From NCBI RefSeq assembly GCF_014287955.1, contig NZ_JACOPD010000002.1:62001-126000 (forward strand): a stretch of DNA of 64,000 nt, given 5' to 3'. The DNA comes from Lachnospira hominis (ex Liu et al. 2021). GTDB lineage: Bacteria; Bacillota; Clostridia; Lachnospirales; Lachnospiraceae. The notes under the pieces were generated by a model. That model ran no database searches, was not told the DNA's origin, and saw nothing but the letters and a program-made list of their open reading frames with translations. Shown here in pieces: positions 23,548 to 30,946 of the stretch (its first letter is position 1; each line of letters opens with the position of its first letter). The position numbers and the translations under genes are program-made.

Positions 23548-24777
23548 TTATTTCAATTTTTCATACTGAAGCTCAAGTTCTTTAAGCTGGGCCTCAAGTT
23601 CTTTTATTCTTGCTTCTGCTTGTGCTCTTCCTTGCTCTGCTTCTGCTCTTCCTTGCTCTGCTTCTGCTCTTCTTGCCTCCGCTTCTGTACTTCTTTTCTC
23701 TGCTTCTGCTTTCCATCTCTCCGCCTTCTTATTCGCCACCTCTAATTCAGCTTTATACCTGTCTGCCATAAGTTCTGCTGTATTATTATCCAATATTCTT
23801 AACGCTTCTGAAAACATGTTCAGCACCTCCTCGGGTCGTGTCAGATATTCATTTATTTTCTGGCGTATAGCATATAAATCCGGAAAAAACGACACAAGTC
23901 TGTTAATCTCATCTGGTGTTTCAGCACAAAAAAGTGAAAGATACTTTAACCTGTCAGTCCTCATTTTTTCTGTCAATCCAATTTCATACTGTGAGTCATC
24001 ACAGTCAAAATCGACTGAATCTATACGCCCTTCTATAATGTCAGAATATCTGTATTTTTTGAACGTGTCAAGGCTAATTAAGTGATATTCCTGCAAAAGC
24101 TTCATTTTGATATTCGTGTTAAACTTTATCCTTCCAACATGAAAATATAACCTTTTGTCTATGTGGCTTTTAAGTGACTTACTGCTTTTCTCAAAAAATA
24201 TAATAGTATGTACTTTCTTCATATTAGCATATGACCTTTTTTTTGATAATTTTTCCATATACTCATCATTTTCATTTTTCTTTGTCATACCCTGCAACAT
24301 TCTGAACTGTCTTAAAACAAGGTCAGCCGAATAACATGTAATTCTTGCCGCCGGAAAGTCATACGGAACCTTTTGTATCTCAATATTAGTAATACTTCCG
24401 TCATCAAGTCTTACAACCATATCCATTATTACAAAAGAATTCAAAAATGCTGAATTTGCATTTGGAAATACTTCAATCACTGTTACATGCTGTCCAAGAA
24501 TACAGCTTACAAGTTCAGAAAGCCTAGTCCTTTCTTCAATTGGATTAAATATCATTTTAAAAAATGGATCATATAAAAGCGGCAACGTCTTTTTACCGGC
24601 AAGAAAACCAACAAAATGTTCATACCACTCTTCATCAGACATAAGATACTCATACATTAATCTGCTAGATGAGTTATCTCTAAGAGACTGCAATGCCATT
24701 TCATAATTTGGCAAAGCGTCATGACTAACAACTTTAATGTTGTTATAAGAATTTGTTTCTTTTTGTTTATCTTTCAA
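23548..24777 (-). CDS. Rpn-family PD-(D/E)XK nuclease with C-terminal coiled coil
   Basis: 409 residues. The N-terminal two thirds match the recombination-promoting nuclease/putative transposase family: LLYDPFFKMIF (about 69-79), the variable D-V region, and the nuclease core NIEIQKVPYD (about 132-141). Residues about 335-409 form a long charged coiled coil with imperfect AEQGRAE heptads, encoded by 21-bp tandem DNA repeats. Family members are often multicopy and have been linked to RecA-independent recombination and, more recently, defence. The acidic and Gln residues of the active site are present, so it may be active. It is convergent to flagellin. Confidence 0.8.
   Translation of the reverse strand: MKDKQKETNSYNNIKVVSHDALPNYEMALQSLRDNSSSRLMYEYLMSDEEWYEHFVGFLAGKKTLPLLYDPFFKMIFNPIEERTRLSELVSCILGQHVTVIEVFPNANSAFLNSFVIMDMVVRLDDGSITNIEIQKVPYDFPAARITCYSADLVLRQFRMLQGMTKKNENDEYMEKLSKKRSYANMKKVHTIIFFEKSSKSLKSHIDKRLYFHVGRIKFNTNIKMKLLQEYHLISLDTFKKYRYSDIIEGRIDSVDFDCDDSQYEIGLTEKMRTDRLKYLSLFCAETPDEINRLVSFFPDLYAIRQKINEYLTRPEEVLNMFSEALRILDNNTAELMADRYKAELEVANKKAERWKAEAEKRSTEAEARRAEAEQGRAEAEQGRAQAEARIKELEAQLKELELQYEKLK
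23627..23700. repeat. 21-bp in-frame tandem repeats in the Rpn gene
   Basis: About three imperfect copies of a GCTCTTCCTTGCTCTGCTTCT-like unit encode coiled-coil heptads. Unit length is a multiple of three, so changes in copy number would lengthen the coil without a frameshift. Confidence 0.65.
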
Positions 24778-24826
24778 TAAAAACCATTTACATCGATGCT
24801 TTTTCCTTTCCTAATAATAAATATGC

Positions 24827-24865
24827 ATACTCATAGTATATTTATATCATATATATTATGAGTAT
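24827..24865. promoter_or_regulatory. Inverted repeat upstream of the Rpn gene
   Basis: Perfect 9-bp arms ATACTCATA/TATGAGTAT are separated by 21 bp. It could be an operator, or the end of the S-component transcript on an AT-rich background. No T-run gives a clear terminator. Confidence 0.35.
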
Positions 24866-24900
24866 ACAAGCTATTTTATATTAATAATATTGTTTATTAT

Positions 24901-25446
24901 TTAATTAAATTTTTTAACTTTGGAAATTCCAAATGCAACAAAAAGATATACTGCAAGATTCACAACTGATTTAAGGAGCAGTCCAGGTGCCGATGCAATT
25001 CCTGCCGCAGCACTTCCATATAAAATTCCGCCAAAGAAAACATATCCTGCAGTCATAAATAATAGTGTAACAACAGCACCTGCAATTCCTCTTATAGAAA
25101 ATACCTTGCACCTCTGTACATTATTTTTGAAAAATGCACATGCAATAACCGGCATAATAGTCTTAATTAAAAGTGTAGGTAACGCCCATATTGCATAGCC
25201 TGTCAAAATATCCGCCATAGCTGAACCGATTCCCCCGGCTAATGCTCCGACAACCGGTCCGAAAAAATAAGAACTGATTAAAATAACACTGTCACCAAGA
25301 TGTGCATATCCAAGTGGTATTGGAATCTGAACCACCATTGTTGCAACACATGTCAATGCCATTAATACAGCTGTAACACACATCTGAGCAACATTAATAT
25401 GCAATCCTTCTTTTCCATTTTTCACTTCTGTCTGTTGTAATTCCAT
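24901..25446 (-). CDS. ECF transporter S component (substrate unknown)
   Basis: 181 residues with about six hydrophobic segments. The family-typical stretch has a gap after a first helix, then PIPLGYAHLGD, GPVVGALAGGIGSAMADILTGY and ALPTLLIKTIMP. S components bind a vitamin or precursor and share energy-coupling proteins (EcfA1, A2 and T) encoded elsewhere. The substrate cannot be read from the sequence, and no vitamin riboswitch was recognised upstream. An in-frame ORF extends to 25548, but the ATG at 25446 has GGAGAG 5-7 nt upstream and fits the family start. Confidence 0.8.
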   Translation of the reverse strand: MELQQTEVKNGKEGLHINVAQMCVTAVLMALTCVATMVVQIPIPLGYAHLGDSVILISSYFFGPVVGALAGGIGSAMADILTGYAIWALPTLLIKTIMPVIACAFFKNNVQRCKVFSIRGIAGAVVTLLFMTAGYVFFGGILYGSAAAGIASAPGLLLKSVVNLAVYLFVAFGISKVKKFN

Positions 25447-25593
25447 AATTCTCTCCTTGTCTTTAAATAAACTTTTATTGAGAATAACAGAATATGTGAC
25501 ATGTGTATATTGCCATTTTAAAACAATTTGATAATGCCAGTTTGACAATTTATTTTTTTAATAAATTTTGATTTATACAAGCATATAATTTCA

Positions 25594-25887
25594 TCATTCA
25601 AATCTTATTTTTATTTCATCTTCATCGTTTTCCCAAATTGCAAACATAAAATAATCGCTCCAATCATCATTTACATCATCTAACAGCCAATATTTTTTGA
25701 AATCGTCAGCCATATCGATAGGAATTAGCCATCCCATTAAATCTTCCCCTGATATTCCAGGAAGATTTATATCTCTCCCATCTCCGGCATCTAAAAAAAA
25801 GATTTTATTTTCTTTCAATGCCTCCGCCTGAACAATTTTAAAAAATGCAACAAACTCTTTCGATTCTTGTGTTTTTAACCCCATCAT
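25594..25887 (-). CDS. Small acidic protein of unknown function
   Basis: 97 residues, not recognised. It is acidic (many Asp and Glu) and Trp-rich in the C-terminal half, with DMADDFKKYWLLDDVNDDW and a final strand-like IKIRFE. There is no signal peptide or membrane helix, so it is likely cytoplasmic. The first ATG at 25887 has GGGAG 9 nt upstream; the second ATG follows directly. It stands alone. The composition resembles small immunity or antitoxin-type proteins, but no toxin partner is visible, so no function is proposed. Confidence 0.55.
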   Translation of the reverse strand: MMGLKTQESKEFVAFFKIVQAEALKENKIFFLDAGDGRDINLPGISGEDLMGWLIPIDMADDFKKYWLLDDVNDDWSDYFMFAIWENDEDEIKIRFE

Positions 25888-26054
25888 TATTAATATCTCC
25901 CTTTAAATTTATAGAAACCAACTTAATCTTTTATTTTTCCTTTATTATAACTTTTACTGTAATTTAACAATCTTTATATCAACTATATAATCTACAGGTA
26001 TACCATAATCCATTTTACCTGCATACAATTCACAATATATCAATAGTCTTTATT

Positions 26055-26083
26055 AAAAAATCCGCTACTCAAAAAGTAACGGA
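26055..26083 (-). terminator. Terminator of an unidentified - strand transcript
   Basis: The stem TCCGxTACT/AGTAxCGGA (26061-26069 with 26075-26083) is followed by six T residues on the - strand. The only upstream candidate is the short ORF at 26186-26377. Confidence 0.7.
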
Positions 26084-26185
26084 CTTAAAATTATTTATGT
26101 TTTTCTATGAATTCTCTCATCAATTCAGAAATTGCAGCAGTCTGACTTACTTGTACTTTTCACTTGCCTTGTCTGTACTGACCGA

Positions 26186-26377
26186 TTACCTTTCGGCATT
26201 TTTTATTCCCATCTTTTTAATAAAATATATGATAAATTTTACAATTCCTATTGCAATAAAATATATTCCTAATTTAAACAGCATAATATATGCATTGCCC
26301 CTTTCATGTACGTTGCCACTCTGACAAACCATGTGGTCTTCGAACCTTTCATGTACGTTGCCACTCTGACAAACCAT
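26186..26377 (-). CDS. Doubtful small ORF: repeat-encoded start plus one membrane helix
   Basis: The frame encodes two copies of a 15-residue unit (VCQSGNVHERFEDHM) from the 45-bp tandem repeat, then a 32-residue piece with one strong hydrophobic segment (FKLGIYFIAIGIVKFIIYF) and a basic end. No convincing ribosome binding site precedes any start. Downstream on the same strand, another frame reads QTAAISELMREFIEKHK before a stop, which may be the tail of a decayed gene. It may be a pseudogene remnant and is listed only because a terminator follows. Confidence 0.25.
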   Translation of the reverse strand: MVCQSGNVHERFEDHMVCQSGNVHERGNAYIMLFKLGIYFIAIGIVKFIIYFIKKMGIKNAER

Positions 26378-26389
26378 GTGGTCTTCGAA
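26300..26389. repeat. 45-bp direct tandem repeat, two identical copies
   Basis: Units 26300-26344 and 26345-26389 are identical and a third begins (CCTTTT). Each is in frame (15 codons). The unit contains CATGTACGTTGCCACTC and ACCATGTGGT. It sits in a gene-poor gap and may be a copy of an interspersed element. Confidence 0.85.
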
Positions 26390-26431
26390 CCTTTTATTTT
26401 TTTGACATTGCGTATCAACCTATACATGTAT

Positions 26432-26465
26432 AAAAAAGCCGCAATCCCTCGGAACTGCGGCTTTT
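26432..26465 (-). terminator. Terminator of the GGGtGRT gene
   Basis: A 10-bp stem AAAAGCCGCA/TGCGGCTTTT (26434-26443 with 26456-26465) is followed by T residues on the - strand. Confidence 0.9.
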
Positions 26466-26489
26466 ATGCATGTTTTTAAACTTTTACAA

Positions 26490-27500
26490 TTAGAACTTGC
26501 CGTTGTCAGCTGCTTCCTGAATCGCAACTGCAACTGCTACTGTAGCACCAACCATTGGGTTATTACCCATGCCGATAAGTCCCATCATCTCAACATGAGC
26601 AGGAACTGAAGAAGAACCAGCGAACTGAGCATCTGAGTGCATACGTCCCATAGTATCTGTCATACCATAAGAAGCAGGACCTGCTGCCATGTTATCTGGA
26701 TGAAGTGTACGACCTGTACCACCGCCTGAAGCAACTGAGAAATACTTCTTGCCTGCTTCAAGTCTTTCCTTCTTATATGTACCTGCAACTGGATGCTGGA
26801 ATCTTGTAGGGTTTGTTGAGTTACCTGTGATAGAGATATCAACATTTTCTTTCCACATGATAGCAACACCTTCTGTTACATCATTAGCACCGTAGCAGTT
26901 TACCTTTGAACGAAGACCATCTGAGTAAGCAATTCTTTCGATTTCCTTAACTTCACCTGTCTTGTAATCCATCTCTGTCTCAACGAATGTAAATCCGTTA
27001 ATTCTTGAGATAATCTTAGCTGCATCTTTACCAAGACCATTTAAGATAACTCTTAATGGTTTTTTACGTACCTTGTTAGCCTTTTCTGCGATACCGATAG
27101 CACCCTCAGCAGCTGCGAATGACTCATGACCTGCAAGGAATGCGAAGCATTCTGTATCTTCCTCAAGAAGCATCTTACCAAGGTTACCATGACCTAAACC
27201 AACCTTACGCTGATCAGCAACTGAACCTGGAATACAGAAAGCCTGAAGACCTTCACCAAGAGCTGCAGCGGCTTCTGAAGCCTTTCTTGCACCCTTCTTG
27301 ATTGCGATTGCAGCACCTACAGTATAAGCCCAGCAAGCGTTCTCAAAACAGATTGGCTGAATTCCCTTTACCATGTTATATACGTCTAATCCAGCATCCT
27401 TTGTAATCTTCTCTGCTTCTTCGATTGAAGAAATGCCATAGCTGTTTAATACTGAATTAATTTTATCTATTCTTCTTTCATATGATTCAAATAAAGCCAT
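26490..27500 (-). CDS. GGGtGRT protein
   Basis: 336 residues of a widespread but uncharacterised family named for its SVASGGGTGRTLHPDN motif (about 255-270). Other conserved blocks are KGIQPICFENACWAYTVG, LGHGNLGKMLLEEDTE and VNCYGANDVTEG. It has no signal peptide. Codon use is strongly biased to optimal codons, which indicates abundant expression. The ATG has GGAGG about 8-9 nt upstream. It follows the NifU-like scaffold gene by 15 nt, an arrangement I recall as common in Clostridia and suggestive of an iron-sulfur or redox function. The role is unknown. Confidence 0.85.
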   Translation of the reverse strand: MALFESYERRIDKINSVLNSYGISSIEEAEKITKDAGLDVYNMVKGIQPICFENACWAYTVGAAIAIKKGARKASEAAAALGEGLQAFCIPGSVADQRKVGLGHGNLGKMLLEEDTECFAFLAGHESFAAAEGAIGIAEKANKVRKKPLRVILNGLGKDAAKIISRINGFTFVETEMDYKTGEVKEIERIAYSDGLRSKVNCYGANDVTEGVAIMWKENVDISITGNSTNPTRFQHPVAGTYKKERLEAGKKYFSVASGGGTGRTLHPDNMAAGPASYGMTDTMGRMHSDAQFAGSSSVPAHVEMMGLIGMGNNPMVGATVAVAVAIQEAADNGKF

Positions 27501-27515
27501 TGTCGTATCTCCTCC

Positions 27516-28220
27516 TTACTTTACTTCTTCGTCTGTTCTTGGATCGATAATCTTAACAGCATCAGCAACTCTGCCGTACTGTCCACAAGCCTTTTCATAA
27601 GCTGTGTTAGCATCGTCACCCTTCTTGATGAAATCTGTCATCTTACCAAGGTTTACAAACTTGTAACCAATAATCTGGTTATCCTTGTCAAGAGCGATAC
27701 CTGTTACATAACCTTCTGCCATCTCAAGATAACGAGGACCTTTTGCAAGTGTACCATACATAGTACCAACCTGTGAACGAAGTCCCTTACCAAGATCTTC
27801 AAGACCTGCACCAACTGCAAGACCGTCTTCTGAGAATGCACTCTGAGTTCTTCCGTATACAATCTGTAAGAAAAGCTCTCTCATAGCTGTATTGATAGCA
27901 TCACAGACAAGGTCTGTATTTAATGCTTCCATAACTGTTAAACCTGGTAAAATTTCTGATGCCATAGCTGCTGAATGTGTCATGCCTGAACATCCGATTG
28001 TCTCAACTAATGCTTCCTGAATAATACCTTCCTTAACATTTAATGTAAGTTTGCAGGCACCCTGCTGTGGAGCACACCAGCCCACACCATGTGTAAAGCC
28101 TGAAATATCCTTAACTTCCTTATTCTGTACCCATTTTCCCTCTGTAGGAACTGGAGCGGCACCATGATGAACGCCCTGTGCTACTGGACACATGTTTTCT
28201 ACTTCCTGTGTATAAATCAT
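27516..28220 (-). CDS. NifU/IscU-like iron-sulfur scaffold-type protein
   Basis: 234 residues, longer than IscU (about 130) but with the scaffold-like core. Cysteines appear in GWCAPQQGACK (about 48-58) and ETIGCSGMTHSAAMASE (about 75-91). A C-terminal extension of about 100 residues includes a second hydrophobic core. An ATG at 28226 is 1 nt from AGGAG; the ATG at 28220 has 7-nt spacing and is preferred. It is the first gene of the pair with the GGGtGRT protein. Whether it assembles clusters or uses the fold for another purpose is not known. Confidence 0.8.
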   Translation of the reverse strand: MIYTQEVENMCPVAQGVHHGAAPVPTEGKWVQNKEVKDISGFTHGVGWCAPQQGACKLTLNVKEGIIQEALVETIGCSGMTHSAAMASEILPGLTVMEALNTDLVCDAINTAMRELFLQIVYGRTQSAFSEDGLAVGAGLEDLGKGLRSQVGTMYGTLAKGPRYLEMAEGYVTGIALDKDNQIIGYKFVNLGKMTDFIKKGDDANTAYEKACGQYGRVADAVKIIDPRTDEEVK

Positions 28221-28283
28221 TTTCATACTCCTTTCGTAATCTAAAGGTTCTTCTTTATGTACTTCTCTATCCGTACTTTGATT

Positions 28284-28312
28284 ATTTTCTCACAAACCTT
28301 CCGAATAGTCAA
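28284..28312 (-). promoter_or_regulatory. Promoter of the NifU-like/GGGtGRT operon
   Basis: On the - strand TTGACT (28312-28307), a 17-bp spacer and GAAAAT (28289-28284), with a TGn extension before the -10. Confidence 0.65.
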
Positions 28313-28359
28313 CGACCTTTACGTATTTTTACATTAATTTCATGTTTCTTTGAAACAAT

Positions 28360-29034
28360 TTAATCATTATTCTTTTCTACAATTTCATTTTTATTTTTAT
28401 AAATACTTTTAGCAGGAACACATCCACGCACACTTGAAAGCGGATAAATATTAGATTCTCTTCCGACTATCGTACCTGGGTTAAGAACACTTCCACATCC
28501 AACCTCAACATTATCTCCAAGAAATGCTCCTATTTTCTTAATTCCTGTCTCAACATTCCCGTCCGGTCCTTTAATTACAATAAGCTTTTTATCAGATTTC
28601 ACATTAGATGTTATCGAACCTGCACCCATATGTGCCCTGAATCCCAATATTGAATCTCCCACATAATTATAATGCGGCACCTGAACTTTGTTAAACAAAA
28701 TTACATTTTTAAGTTCTGTAGAATTACCTACAACTGCACCCTCGCCTACAATTGCATTTCCACGTATAAATGCACAGTGACGTACTTCTGCATCCTTTCC
28801 TATTATGCATGGTCCGTTGATATATGCCGAATCAAATACTTTTGCACTTTTGGCGACCCATACATTTTCTCCTCTTTTTTCATATTCTGATTCAGGAAGT
28901 ATATTTCCAAGTTTTACGATAAAATCGCCTATCTTTGATAAAACTTCCCACGGAAATGTACATCCGTCAAAAATATCTGCTGCAATTGTCTCGTTCAAAT
29001 CAAAAAGCTCACTTATTTTTATACTGTCATTCAT
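28360..29034 (-). CDS. Left-handed beta-helix acyl/nucleotidyltransferase-like protein
   Basis: 224 residues. An N-terminal segment of about 55 residues (LFDLNETIAADIFDGC...) is followed by hexapeptide repeats ([LIV]-G-x4) typical of left-handed beta helices. Among them are GPCIIGKDAEVRHCAFIRGN and GAFLGDNVEVGCGS. It resembles the C-terminal half of GlmU and is often labelled UDP-N-acetylglucosamine pyrophosphorylase-like, but the uridylyltransferase domain is absent, so it cannot make UDP-GlcNAc alone. It lies 44 nt downstream of glmS, which supports a link to amino-sugar metabolism. The exact substrate is unknown. Confidence 0.75.
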   Translation of the reverse strand: MNDSIKISELFDLNETIAADIFDGCTFPWEVLSKIGDFIVKLGNILPESEYEKRGENVWVAKSAKVFDSAYINGPCIIGKDAEVRHCAFIRGNAIVGEGAVVGNSTELKNVILFNKVQVPHYNYVGDSILGFRAHMGAGSITSNVKSDKKLIVIKGPDGNVETGIKKIGAFLGDNVEVGCGSVLNPGTIVGRESNIYPLSSVRGCVPAKSIYKNKNEIVEKNND

Positions 29035-29078
29035 AATATATAATTCCTCACACTACCACCAGATTTATTTTATACTGC

Positions 29079-30899
29079 CTATTCAACCGTTACTGATTTT
29101 GCCAGATTTCTCGGCTTATCAACATCATTTCCTTTAAGAACAGCTGTGTAATATGCTATAAGCTGAAGCGGAACAGCTGCAACCATTGGCATTAACATCT
29201 GTTCTGCTTTTGGAAGCCTGATTATATAATCTGCAACTTTATCTTCAACAACTACATCTTCGCCGCAGACAAGAATAACCATAGCACCTCTTGCCTTGAC
29301 TTCCTTAATATTGCTTATTGTTTTTTCTTCAAGGTCTTTTTGTGTAACAACCGCAATTACAGGCATGTTTTCAGTTATAAGCGAAATTGTGCCGTGCTTT
29401 AATTCACCGGCAGCATATGATTCAGAATGAATATAAGAAATCTCTTTTAACTTTAATGAACCTTCCATGCTTGATGCATAATCAAGACCTCTTCCTATAT
29501 AAAGAAGGCTGTCTGCATTAAGAAGCTTTGAAGCAATAAACTGACAGTCTTTTTCAAGACCTATTGCCTCTTTGATAACCGAAGGAATATTTTGAAGTTC
29601 TTTTGTATATTTCTCACACTGTTCTTTAGAAATCCTTCCTGTTCCGTATGCAAGTTCAAATGCAAGAAGATACATAACTGAAATCTGAACCATATATGCC
29701 TTTGTAGATGCAACCGAAATTTCAGGACCGGCATGTGTATATACTACCATATCAGCGGCTCTTGCAATTGATGAACCTTTTACATTAACAATTGCGAGTG
29801 TATCGGCACCATTTAATTTTGCAAGTTCAAGTGCTGCCTTTGTATCAGCAGTTTCTCCTGACTGTGAAATCAATATTACTAAATCTTCCTTGTCAATAAG
29901 AGGGTCCCTGTATCTGAATTCAGACGCAATATCCACTATAACAGGTATTCGTGCCAGCTTTTCAATAACATACTTTCCAACCATTCCTGCATGCATAGCA
30001 GTTCCACATGCAACAATATATATTTTATTATATGAACTTAACTTAGCCGCATCAAATCCTTCTGCGGAAAAATCCGGCATTGAATCCGTGATTCTTGGTG
30101 TTATTGTTGTCTTTACTGCTGTAGGCTGTTCATTAATTTCTTTTAACATAAAATGCTCATATCCGCCTTTTTCGGCAGCATCAACATCCCAATCAGCAGT
30201 ATTAAGCTTCTTTTCAAGTCTTTCTTTATGGATGTTAAAAAACTCAATATTTTCTTTTGTCAAAACAGCAATATCATTAGTATCAAGCAGATAATAATCC
30301 CTTGTATACTGCATAATAGCCGGAACATCTGATGCAATAAAGTTTTCATGCTCACCTTTTCCAACTATAAGAGGACTATCTTTTCTTACTGCAAATATTC
30401 TGTCAGGAAAATCCCTGAACATTATGCCAAGTGCATATGAACCTTTAATTTCTGCAAGCACCTTGATAATTGTATCAACAGGGTCTCCCGTATAATAATA
30501 ATCAAGAAGCTTTGCAACTGTTTCGGTATCAGTCTCACTTACAAAACTGTATCCCTCAGATATAAGAAATTCCTTTATCTGTCTGTAATTTTCTATAATT
30601 CCGTTATGTACAATAGTTACACGTTTATTACCATGTGGATGTGAATTAATATCAGATGGTTCTCCATGTGTTGCCCAACGTGTATGACCAATACCTACAT
30701 GACCATAAGGCTTTCCGTCTGCTGCCATCTTGTTTCTAAGATTTTCAAGTCTTCCCTTGCACTTTTCAACCTTAATCACACCATTTTCAAGAACAGCGAT
30801 TCCTGCTGAGTCATAGCCTCTGTATTCAAGTTTTTCAAGCGAATTTACTAAAACATCAGCACAATCCCTGTCTCCGATGTAACCAACAATACCGCACAT
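29079..30899 (-). CDS. glmS: Glutamine-fructose-6-phosphate aminotransferase (isomerising)
   Basis: It makes glucosamine-6-phosphate from fructose-6-phosphate and glutamine, the first step to cell-wall amino sugars. 606 residues. The class II glutaminase domain starts with the catalytic cysteine (MCGIVGYIGDR), then RGYDSAG and HTRWATHG. Two SIS domains follow (SQSGETADTKAAL; SYAAGELKHGTISL), and the protein ends PRNLAKSVTVE. Only 47 nt separate it from topB upstream, so there is no space for a glmS ribozyme. Start MCG is the mature N-terminus. Confidence 0.97.
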   Translation of the reverse strand: MCGIVGYIGDRDCADVLVNSLEKLEYRGYDSAGIAVLENGVIKVEKCKGRLENLRNKMAADGKPYGHVGIGHTRWATHGEPSDINSHPHGNKRVTIVHNGIIENYRQIKEFLISEGYSFVSETDTETVAKLLDYYYTGDPVDTIIKVLAEIKGSYALGIMFRDFPDRIFAVRKDSPLIVGKGEHENFIASDVPAIMQYTRDYYLLDTNDIAVLTKENIEFFNIHKERLEKKLNTADWDVDAAEKGGYEHFMLKEINEQPTAVKTTITPRITDSMPDFSAEGFDAAKLSSYNKIYIVACGTAMHAGMVGKYVIEKLARIPVIVDIASEFRYRDPLIDKEDLVILISQSGETADTKAALELAKLNGADTLAIVNVKGSSIARAADMVVYTHAGPEISVASTKAYMVQISVMYLLAFELAYGTGRISKEQCEKYTKELQNIPSVIKEAIGLEKDCQFIASKLLNADSLLYIGRGLDYASSMEGSLKLKEISYIHSESYAAGELKHGTISLITENMPVIAVVTQKDLEEKTISNIKEVKARGAMVILVCGEDVVVEDKVADYIIRLPKAEQMLMPMVAAVPLQLIAYYTAVLKGNDVDKPRNLAKSVTVE

Positions 30900-30946
30900 A
30901 AATACTCCTTTTCCGTGTATACAATATTATTTACTGAAAATACACT

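Noticed and set aside
23518..23745. Cys/Phe/Leu-rich + strand ORF over the Rpn coiled coil
   Set aside because: It is the antisense shadow of the tandem repeats and has no ribosome binding site.
26097..26324. 75-residue + strand ORF in the gap before the GGGtGRT gene
   Set aside because: No ribosome binding site, biased low-complexity hydrophobic composition, and it crosses a region with a - strand terminator and the 45-bp repeat.
26300..26389. CRISPR array
   Set aside because: The 45-bp units are directly adjacent with no spacers, only two full copies exist, and no cas genes are near.
30900..30946. glmS ribozyme upstream of glmS
   Set aside because: Only 47 nt lie between topB and glmS, too short for the ribozyme, and none of its conserved core was seen.
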